Below, in pieces: positions 1-5,074 of a stretch of DNA of 5,074 nucleotides (position 1 is the first letter of the stretch; the number at the start of each line of letters is the position of its first letter). Made by a program: the position numbers and the translations under genes. The stretch comes from an uncultured Oceanospirillaceae bacterium (lineage in GTDB: Bacteria; Pseudomonadota; Gammaproteobacteria; Pseudomonadales; Oceanobacteraceae). Location: assembly GCA_937974825.1 (NCBI GenBank), contig CALJVD010000194.1:1-5074 (forward strand). Direction: 5' to 3'. Under the pieces are notes generated by a model. That model was not told the DNA's origin. It worked only from the letters and a program-made list of their open reading frames with translations, and did not search any database.

Positions 1-131
1 TCATCGATGGTTCCAACAAAACCCTCTTGTACTGCGACTTGATAGGCGCTAAGACCTTTATCGCCTTTTACTCCATCCTCAATCGTGGCGTTAATAACCT
101 TGTCGCAATCTTCAATCTCTACGTTCAGCAT
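1..131 (-). CDS. Collagen-like phage tail fibre protein, N-terminal fragment (3' end outside window)
   Basis: The frame opens with ATG at 131 and stays open to the window edge, giving 43 complete codons. The start is supported by an AGAGGA Shine-Dalgarno sequence at 145-140, 8 nt upstream, and by the seven-base overlap ATGCTGA with the stop of the preceding gene, which suggests translational coupling. Residues 1-19 are acidic (MLNVEIEDCDKVINATIED). They are followed by collagen-type Gly-X-Y triplets (GVKGDKGLS, about residues 20-28) and then SAYQVAVQEGFVGT (28-41). The pattern SAYxVAVxxGFVGTxxEW after GDKG repeats is a well-known module of phage tail fibre and collagen-like appendage proteins. 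The protein is probably a virion appendage. Its length, C-terminal receptor-binding part and exact class cannot be judged because most of the gene is missing. The module assignment is from family knowledge; the appendage role is inferred. Confidence 0.75.
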   Translation of the reverse strand, partial: MLNVEIEDCDKVINATIEDGVKGDKGLSAYQVAVQEGFVGTID

Positions 132-463
132 CGTGACACGTCCTCTAGAATAGTAATCGAGCCGCGGATGAAGGTGTATGTATCACCGTTTTCTAGCCGA
201 TACTCAATGTCGTATAAAAGCTTGCCGACTGGGAATCCTGCGGTAACTGAGCCTGATATAGCATCTAAAACTACTCGCCCATCTTCAAGCCGCACATCGT
301 AGTCGTAAATAACCTCACCAAACTGGCTGCGGATTTGCGCGCAAACAAACACGGGGATAATCTTTTGATCATTCTCATGCTCAAGTCTCACAGCCATCGG
401 CGGCAAGGTGTCGCCCCGATAGATTACGGGGCGGTCGTGGATGTAGGTGTATTTTGTTTTCAC
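125..463 (-). CDS. Small all-beta phage structural protein, BppU N-terminal-like
   Basis: This is a 112-residue protein starting with GTG at 463. GGAG at 475-472 lies 8 nt upstream and supports this start; no better in-frame ATG is nearby. The sequence is almost entirely predicted beta strand. Its pattern is RGDTLPPMAVRLE (about 16-28), then IRSQFGEVIYDYDV (about 44-57), LEDGRVVLDAISGSVTAGFP (59-78), VGKLLYDIEYRLENGDTYTF (79-98) and a closing strand near ITILEDV. This order (GDT, polar strand, 'G V ..D', 'DG ... T..fpvG.L.YDIE', 'dG...T') is the one seen in the immunoglobulin-like N-terminal domain of phage baseplate upper proteins (BppU_N) and in small stand-alone phage proteins encoded just before fibre genes. 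It has no signal peptide or membrane segment. It probably attaches or assembles the downstream collagen-like fibre. Family placement comes from pattern recognition and was not verified by a search; the fibre-partner role is inferred from gene order. Confidence 0.7.
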   Translation of the reverse strand: MKTKYTYIHDRPVIYRGDTLPPMAVRLEHENDQKIIPVFVCAQIRSQFGEVIYDYDVRLEDGRVVLDAISGSVTAGFPVGKLLYDIEYRLENGDTYTFIRGSITILEDVSRC

Positions 464-491
464 TGCATAAACTCCATTGATTTGCTGATCC

Positions 492-500
492 AGTTTACCA
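492..500 (-). promoter_or_regulatory. Weak candidate extended -10 promoter for the two genes after the terminator
   Basis: On the minus strand TGGTAAACT (500 to 492) reads as an extended -10 element: TGn followed by TAAACT, which matches TATAAT at four of six positions. No good -35 hexamer is seen at 16-18 nt. It would place a transcription start near 485, leaving a short leader that includes the Shine-Dalgarno sequence of the 112-residue gene. The reason to look for a promoter is that a strong terminator separates this gene from the tailspike. Readthrough from the tail operon is an equally possible source of transcription. Confidence 0.2.
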
Positions 501-534
501 CAATGTCTACGATACCGAATCGTCCATCGCCAGC

Positions 535-562
535 GCTCACTGCCGCATAGGCAGCTCAGAAA
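535..562 (+). CRISPR. Solitary type I-F CRISPR repeat-like unit (candidate RNA anti-CRISPR, Racr)
   Basis: This 28-bp sequence, read on the plus strand, matches the canonical type I-F repeat (as I recall the Pseudomonas aeruginosa form) at 25 of 28 positions. The differences are T to C at repeat position 2, T to C at position 12 in the loop, and A to C at position 23. The core CTGCCGCATAGGCAG (540-554) forms the 5-bp stem CTGCC/GGCAG with a GCATA loop, the shape bound by Cas6f (Csy4). The expected cleavage site is after G554. The following eight bases CTCAGAAA (555-562) correspond to the crRNA 5' handle CTAAGAAA, whose third base varies between known I-F repeats. No second repeat occurs at the expected 60-bp period on either side and no cas gene is present, so this is not an ordinary array. 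Lone repeat units in phages are known as solitary repeat units, and some act as RNA anti-CRISPRs that hijack Cas6f and Cas7f. The repeat match is seen directly; the inhibitor function is inferred. It could instead be a relic of a captured mini-array. Confidence 0.8.
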
Positions 563-594
563 AGATAAAAAGAAGCCTCTGGTTAGAGAGGCTT
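560..594 (-). terminator. Rho-independent terminator after the tailspike gene
   Basis: On the minus strand the sequence reads AAGCCTCT, loop CTAACC, AGAGGCTT, followed by CTTTTTATCTTTT. The stem is a perfect 8 bp (arms 594-587 and 580-573) with a 6-nt loop, and the T-rich tract runs from 571 down to 560. It lies about 50 bp after the tailspike stop and should end the tail operon transcript. On the plus strand the same hairpin is followed by only a short T run (593-595), so termination in that direction would be weaker, although it would be the natural 3' end of a transcript carrying the neighbouring CRISPR-like repeat. The end of the T tract overlaps the repeat by about three bases. Confidence 0.88.
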
Positions 595-610
595 TAAGGT
601 TGGCGGCGTA

Positions 611-635
611 GATGCCCTATCATGTGCAGGGCATC
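611..635. repeat. Perfect inverted repeat (hairpin) just after the tailspike stop
   Basis: GATGCCCT (611-618) and AGGGCATC (628-635) are perfect reverse complements separated by 9 nt. The hairpin begins 7 nt after the tailspike TAG (645-643). It has no T tract on either strand, so it is not itself a standard intrinsic terminator. It may protect the 3' end of the tail mRNA or form a tandem structure with the terminator at 594-560. The palindrome is seen directly; its role is a guess. Confidence 0.5.
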
Positions 636-642
636 ACAGTGC

Positions 643-3087
643 CTACTGAGATGTAGGAGCCAAGCTGTCCGCACCCCCGATATTATAGTTATTGTACTTC
701 TTCACTGTTGCCGAAGTATTTTGGAGAATGATATCTGCAGACATGTTCTCACTAATGATCGTGTTTGCACTGCTCGATACACCCGACAACCGTACAAAGT
801 AAATGTCTCCGGTTTCCCCCTGACGTTTAGGTCCAGCTGTGTTGCCTGTTACCCTTACAAAATATCCGTTTAGGACGTTAAAGATGGAGGCGGAGAGGTG
901 TAGCCAAGCACCCAGCCCTATGAAGTTATTCACTACATTGATTGCTTGCGCTTCCGCTTCCACGGTGGTTGACGTTGCAGCAAACTCAAAGAAGTTATCC
1001 GCTATCTCGTATAGCTCCAATGACGGTCTACCTTGAGCAAATGCATTTGTTAGCCCCCCAAACTCCCGAATTGCCCCGCGCACTTTGTTCCCCCGAATAA
1101 TAACCTCGTTCAGGTAGTTCGGGTGCGTGCTAGTAGATGCACCGGAGATCATCCTGTAAAGTGCAGGTGTCTCAGCGTGTCTAACATTGGCGTCCCCTGC
1201 GGATATGTTTGTATTTACAGTGTTGTTCAGGATATGCACCCCAGTGCCAAGGATGAGTTTAGTGTCTTGATTCTCACCTGATATACGCCCACTAATGTTA
1301 TACTCAATATGGTTCCCTTCAAACTTGGGGCAGGGTAGTCTAGCGGGCATAGGTGCTGTTACGAGGCTGTTAGTTGACTTTTCGTAAAGTAACCCACTTG
1401 CAGATTCTCTAAAGTAAATAACCCCGTAATAAGGGCAGTGGTTCAGGACAATAGTGTTATTCCGGATAACCAATCCTTCTATGACATTAAACTCAAGTAA
1501 ATATCCACCCTTGTTGTACAAGCCTTCTGCGGGATGTGCTGCTTCTATGTAGCAACCCTCAATTACAACATCTCTGTCTACGTCAACATGCCCACTCCCA
1601 TGGTGCCCAAACGGACGTACTGAGTATGATGAAATACTTCCGTCTGGGTTTAGTTTAGGTTTCCACTGGCAGTTTTGTATAAGTATATGCCTGTTCCCTA
1701 CGAAGTCTAGATAATCGTTATCCTCTGCTATCGGTATCCTACGACCAGCATCTCCTGTTACATCAAATTGGATTGCCTCCTTGTTGTAGCGGACGGTATT
1801 AAAGTCTAAGGTAGAGCCAAGCCACTTGCAGTCTCTGAAAAGTAGGTTAGTGCACCCCATGACATCAAATGTGTGCCCATTCGTGCACTCATCAAACGTA
1901 ATGTCCAAAACTGTCACATTAGTCACGTGGGCTAAGTTAAAGCAGATAAACGGTCGGTCTGTGCCCCCAGAGAAACTACCCCCTCCGTAAACCTTTAAGT
2001 TCTTGTGTCCAGCATACCTGCCAATACCTTTGGGGCGGAAGTTAAAATCAAAGTTACTATTAAGTTTCCACGTTTTTCCGCTTGGTATTTCTAAGGTTAA
2101 GTTATCTAAACCCTCAATGAAGTCGCCCGAAGCTCCGTCCTGTAATGCCCCCAACCCTAATGCAGAAAGGGAACCCGTCGTGGACGTGACTAAGCTCACC
2201 TCATCCAGCACGAAGTGCACCCCGGTGCCGTTTCGTCCGTACCTGCACGCTGCCCACACCGCCACCAACCCAGAATCTGGGTTGTTTGGTATGTAGCCAA
2301 AATAGCTGGGCCGTACTTTACCGTCTCCTAGCTGCCTTACCCAGCAACCTGTGCCAGTACCTGTTCCTTGTTCTTTTAATAGTTCGACGTAAGTACTAGA
2401 TGTGCCATCAAACCCCCCCAGAGCCGTTGGGTCAATACATACACCACCGTCTGCAGTTTCCTTCAGGCGCTCTGCATCCCAGTAGAACTGCCCACCCCCC
2501 AAGTCAATATCCGCATAAAAGCCCTTCACCAGATACCGCAACCCCTCTTTCCTCTGCCCCTCCGATAGGGATAGTAGGTCAGCAATACTTTCAACCGCCA
2601 CCACACCACGAGCCACCATCGCCGCACCCTTGCCTGGGTTTGCCAAATCCTGTCGAATAGTTGCATCCCCTGCTGGCACTAGCGCGCTACCCTCTGGTAC
2701 TCCTAAACCAGTGGTTGTATACGGCAGTTCCATTTTCCCAGAAAGGCGCCAAAACTCACCATTCTCGTCTCGCACAAGCTGGTTATACTCAGTTAGCTCT
2801 ACGCCTGCCTTATAATCTCCTAAAAATTGATAACCAGAGCTTGACAGGAACTCATTGAATCGATCGTCACGGGCTTTTTGATCCGCATCAAACTTATCTT
2901 TACGCTCATCTTGGTCACGGTAAAACTCCGACTCCATGCCGTGAATTGTTTTTCTGTTGCGCCCAAATCGATCTGTGTATGACCCTCTATTCACGTCATT
3001 AGAGAAAAGATCTGCGTTCTTCGCGTTATCGCTAAGATCCTTCAAGTCATCGGAGTCGATCTTGTTTCCCGTATTAAATCTACTCAT
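643..3087 (-). CDS. Phage tailspike protein with right-handed beta-helix (probable polysaccharide depolymerase)
   Basis: This is an 814-residue protein that probably binds and degrades a host surface polysaccharide. ATG at 3087 is preceded by AGAGGA at 3102-3097 with 9 nt spacing and overlaps the stop of the tip gene by one base (TAATG), indicating coupled translation. Residues 1-50 hold a phage-anchor motif (FNTGNKIDSDDLKDLSDNA, then TDRFGRNRKTIHGMES). Residues 51-82 are highly charged and probably coiled coil. Residues 85-160 (GYQFLGDYKAGVELTEYNQL and on to LPYTTTG and IRQDLANP) match a widely shared tailspike N-terminal module. From about 325 to 790 there are repeated beta-helix coils such as VTVLDITFDECT, LLFRDCKW, HILIQNCQW, VVIEGCYIE, LVIRNNTI, VHILNNTV, VIIRGNKV and VRVTGNT, typical of the pectin-lyase-like fold. 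KEAIQFD (436-442) and the His/Asp-rich GHHGSGHVDVDRD (494-506) resemble conserved loops of phage beta-helix enzymes and may line the active site. There is no signal peptide and no intramolecular chaperone domain that I recognise. The fold is confident; enzymatic activity and substrate are inferred. Confidence 0.88.
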   Translation of the reverse strand: MSRFNTGNKIDSDDLKDLSDNAKNADLFSNDVNRGSYTDRFGRNRKTIHGMESEFYRDQDERKDKFDADQKARDDRFNEFLSSSGYQFLGDYKAGVELTEYNQLVRDENGEFWRLSGKMELPYTTTGLGVPEGSALVPAGDATIRQDLANPGKGAAMVARGVVAVESIADLLSLSEGQRKEGLRYLVKGFYADIDLGGGQFYWDAERLKETADGGVCIDPTALGGFDGTSSTYVELLKEQGTGTGTGCWVRQLGDGKVRPSYFGYIPNNPDSGLVAVWAACRYGRNGTGVHFVLDEVSLVTSTTGSLSALGLGALQDGASGDFIEGLDNLTLEIPSGKTWKLNSNFDFNFRPKGIGRYAGHKNLKVYGGGSFSGGTDRPFICFNLAHVTNVTVLDITFDECTNGHTFDVMGCTNLLFRDCKWLGSTLDFNTVRYNKEAIQFDVTGDAGRRIPIAEDNDYLDFVGNRHILIQNCQWKPKLNPDGSISSYSVRPFGHHGSGHVDVDRDVVIEGCYIEAAHPAEGLYNKGGYLLEFNVIEGLVIRNNTIVLNHCPYYGVIYFRESASGLLYEKSTNSLVTAPMPARLPCPKFEGNHIEYNISGRISGENQDTKLILGTGVHILNNTVNTNISAGDANVRHAETPALYRMISGASTSTHPNYLNEVIIRGNKVRGAIREFGGLTNAFAQGRPSLELYEIADNFFEFAATSTTVEAEAQAINVVNNFIGLGAWLHLSASIFNVLNGYFVRVTGNTAGPKRQGETGDIYFVRLSGVSSSANTIISENMSADIILQNTSATVKKYNNYNIGGADSLAPTSQ

Positions 3088-5074
3088 TAGTTATCTTCCT
3101 CTGCGTTATCGTACGCATAAATAATATCAGTGTAGCCAGTTGCGGATATTGTAGCATTATAGCCAGCCTGTGGAGTTACGGAATCAACAATTGCATGACT
3201 CACGAATCGATCTGAGCGCCCGAAGAATACTTGTGTTTCGTATGGGATTACTTGGGCATCAATATCCCTACCCAGCCTAAATGATCTGTCACCTAGTCTT
3301 GATACTGGAACTACTTCAGTCATACGCCCAAACTCGTCTCTAAACGCCGCAACGTGATTATCGCCAGGCCAGTCTAGCTTCTCTGTAACTGTGATATTAA
3401 GACCGCTCTTATCAGCCATCAGCATGGACTGTCCGTAGCTCGGAACGTCATCAATAAAAGCCACCAAGTCACCGTAATTGCAGTTCAGGGCGTCCAGCTC
3501 TGTACTTGTGCTGATACGTCTACGCTGGTAGCGAATCTTTGATAACTCGCGCATTCCCCAGCGATATGCGCGGGTGCGGTCGGTGATTCCATCGGCTTGC
3601 ATCTTTTGAACTTTAAGACCTTTCGAGCCTGGCAGACGGCACTTAACTGTTTCAACCCTAAAATTACGTGAGTCGATGTACTCAACATCAATGCCATCAA
3701 CCTCGTCATCATCAGGCAAGCTAATCTCAGTCACGATCTCGGCGGTTGTGTTCTGCGCGCTGAATACCTGCTTACGCAAATTAAGGTCACGCGGCATATC
3801 GTGAGCGATGCTGATTAGACCGTTCTTAACAGTTGGCTCAGCAAAGCCTACAGATAGTACAGTGTCGAGCGCCTGCTTGATAGTTGCGTGCTTTTCAAAT
3901 GAATGATCAAACAACTCTCCACGCTTGCTCCATACGGCAGTGGCTTTCTGCATAGAGCGCTCATCAAGTTCATGTTTTCGGCATATATACCGCACCGCAT
4001 CATCAATCGACCTTGTCGGCCCACCTCCCAGAATACGCTCAGCGACAACGCTAAGCATTGTGTCAGCTTCGGCAGATACAACGTGGGAGCCTTTGACCTT
4101 TACAGAGACAGTGGTGAACTCAGGATAGCTGTTTGGCCTGCCAGATATTTTTGAGCGAAGCCCGAATAACTCTACCTTATCCGTATACCAAGCAACTGTA
4201 GATTCAGGGCGATCTCTTTTAACTCTAAACTCGTATTTACCTTTACTAAGGGTGAAGCGCTCGGTAAACGCAATCTGGTCAAGAGAGTGCTCGTTGTAGC
4301 GTATTTTTTTCTGTGAAGGTATGAGAGTGCCTTTCTCCCTCCACTGGATTGTAACGTCACAATACTGGTACCAAGACCTACCCTTCTTATCCACACTATA
4401 AAGACCTTGCGGAAATAACAGGTCAAGCTCAACCTCAGTCACATCTCTATCGAGCGGCTGAACATCAAACCAGCCTTGCCATCCACCTTCACCATCTCCG
4501 CCCAGCAAGATATCTGCGTCAAGTGTAGTAAATTCTGGATCCCAGCCATTCCAGTCTGATGATCCATCCTGTTTTTTTCGATCAACTGTGAGAACAGTTG
4601 TTGAAGCGCCAGCCAATTCAAAATACTCACCGTACTTACTAATTGACAGCTCAACTTCTGGTTGAGAAGTAACAAACCCATCAAGCTCTATGCTTATTGA
4701 TCCGTTATCATTATCAGTAACTGATAATACGATGAACAGCCCGGTGTAGTCGCCATGCAGCTCTAACTCATCACCAACCTCTGCCTGAAGCCCAGAAAAT
4801 GATCCTGTAATAGTGCTGCCAGACACCGAATAACTTCTTAGCATCTGGATACTGATACGCATTCCCTGCTCCCAGTCATCAGGAAATAGTGGTGCGCTAG
4901 AGCTAATAGTTTTACCGCTAAAAAGCATTTTGCCTTTTTCAGCTTGCGGCGTTGCATCATAAGCATTCTCAAGCGGCAAACCTCCAGAACCATTAGATGT
5001 TGCCCCGACCTCTGGCGCTGTATACCAAAAATCGGCTGCAGATTCTTGCGACAAGTCCTCGCCTGGCTGGTAAA
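3087..5074 (-). CDS. Lambda gpJ-like central tail tip (host specificity) protein, 5' end outside window
   Basis: The frame is open to the window edge. A TTG at 5054 is a possible start, but the codons before it continue in frame (YQPGEDL) and no Shine-Dalgarno stands before it, so the gene most likely begins upstream. Counting from TTG5054 as residue 1, at least 655 residues are present. Residues about 195-300 hold the Ig-like insert typical of gpJ relatives (LLFPQGLYSVDKKG, then KYEFRVKRDRPES and VELFGLRS). Residues about 310-420 (FTTVSVKVKG, LDTVLSVGFAEPTVKNGLIS) and 425-540 (VDGIDVEYIDS, AYRWGMRELSKIRYQRRRIS, YGDLVAFIDDVPSYG) follow the phage tip attachment (Phage-tail_3) order of gpJ. The protein ends at ISATGYTDIIYAYDNAEEDN, where lambda gpJ would continue with fibronectin-like and receptor-binding parts. 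It should form the trimeric tail tip and carry the tailspike encoded next. The family is confident from motif order; the tailspike partnership is inferred from the overlapping genes. Confidence 0.85.
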   Translation of the reverse strand, partial: YQPGEDLSQESAADFWYTAPEVGATSNGSGGLPLENAYDATPQAEKGKMLFSGKTISSSAPLFPDDWEQGMRISIQMLRSYSVSGSTITGSFSGLQAEVGDELELHGDYTGLFIVLSVTDNDNGSISIELDGFVTSQPEVELSISKYGEYFELAGASTTVLTVDRKKQDGSSDWNGWDPEFTTLDADILLGGDGEGGWQGWFDVQPLDRDVTEVELDLLFPQGLYSVDKKGRSWYQYCDVTIQWREKGTLIPSQKKIRYNEHSLDQIAFTERFTLSKGKYEFRVKRDRPESTVAWYTDKVELFGLRSKISGRPNSYPEFTTVSVKVKGSHVVSAEADTMLSVVAERILGGGPTRSIDDAVRYICRKHELDERSMQKATAVWSKRGELFDHSFEKHATIKQALDTVLSVGFAEPTVKNGLISIAHDMPRDLNLRKQVFSAQNTTAEIVTEISLPDDDEVDGIDVEYIDSRNFRVETVKCRLPGSKGLKVQKMQADGITDRTRAYRWGMRELSKIRYQRRRISTSTELDALNCNYGDLVAFIDDVPSYGQSMLMADKSGLNITVTEKLDWPGDNHVAAFRDEFGRMTEVVPVSRLGDRSFRLGRDIDAQVIPYETQVFFGRSDRFVSHAIVDSVTPQAGYNATISATGYTDIIYAYDNAEEDN
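3097..3102 (-). promoter_or_regulatory. Ribosome binding site of the tailspike, inside the end of the tip gene
   Basis: AGAGGA on the minus strand lies 9 nt before the tailspike ATG at 3087 and within the last codons of the tip protein gene. With the TAATG junction it fixes the tailspike start and suggests that the ribosome finishing the tip protein reinitiates on the tailspike. Confidence 0.7.

Noticed and set aside
475..502. Possible second I-F repeat 60 bp upstream of the repeat at 535
   Set aside because: The sequence here shares neither the CTGCC/GGCAG stem nor the AGAAA end, so there is no array in this direction.
477..504. Plus-strand promoter for the repeat RNA (TTGATT, 16 nt, CACAAT)
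   Set aside because: Each hexamer matches the consensus at only four of six positions and such matches are common by chance. It is noted as the best candidate seen but is too weak to annotate.
335..550. Plus-strand reading frame of 71 codons crossing the intergenic region
   Set aside because: It is largely antisense to the 112-residue gene, has no Shine-Dalgarno, and its residues follow from the opposite frame.
595..626. Possible degenerate second repeat downstream (GTTGGCGGCGTAGATGCCC)
   Set aside because: It starts 64 bp from the first repeat, not 60, lacks the stem and the 3' handle, and its pairing belongs to a different palindrome at 611-635.
2340..2375. GT-rich run encoding GTGTGTG in the tailspike
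   Set aside because: This is a short, in-frame glycine-threonine turn within the coding sequence and not an expanded repeat.
2003..2858. Several plus-strand frames of 61-97 codons rich in Pro and Ser
   Set aside because: They are antisense shadows of the tailspike gene; the Pro/Ser richness reflects Gly and Trp/Arg codons on the coding strand.
5052..5054. TTG as the true start of the tip protein
   Set aside because: The frame remains open upstream to the window edge with protein-like residues and no Shine-Dalgarno precedes the TTG; gpJ relatives have several hundred residues before this point.

Overview
The window is part of the tail-tip and receptor-binding region of a tailed phage or prophage. 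Long flexible or siphovirus-type tails are suggested because a lambda gpJ-like tip protein is present. All convincing genes lie on the minus strand. The proteins and the moderate base composition fit a gammaproteobacterial host, but nothing here fixes the genus.

Reading in the direction of transcription (high to low coordinates), the layout is as follows. (1) 5074-3087 is a gpJ-like central tail tip protein. Its 5' end lies outside the window, and it ends where lambda gpJ would begin its fibronectin-like C-terminal half. (2) 3087-643 is an 814-residue tailspike with a phage-anchor N-terminus, a short coiled coil and a right-handed beta-helix body. It overlaps the tip gene by one base (TAATG). 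(3) 642-464 is a compact non-coding stretch of 179 bp. It holds an 8-bp hairpin just after the tailspike stop, a strong minus-strand Rho-independent terminator, and directly beside the terminator a solitary 28-bp sequence on the plus strand that closely matches the type I-F CRISPR repeat. (4) 463-125 is a small all-beta structural protein of BppU N-terminal type. (5) 131-1 is the beginning of a collagen-like tail fibre protein that runs off the window.

The genes form the end of a morphogenesis operon: the tip carries the tailspike, and the last two genes probably supply an additional fibre or baseplate-associated component. The exciting element is the single I-F repeat at 535-562. It has no second repeat and no cas genes near it. 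It keeps the Cas6f (Csy4) stem-loop and an almost unchanged 8-nt crRNA 5' handle. A lone CRISPR repeat in a phage intergenic region is the hallmark of RNA-based anti-CRISPRs (Racr, solitary repeat units), so this is a candidate RacrIF-type decoy RNA against a host type I-F system. That role is inferred; the repeat itself is read directly from the sequence.
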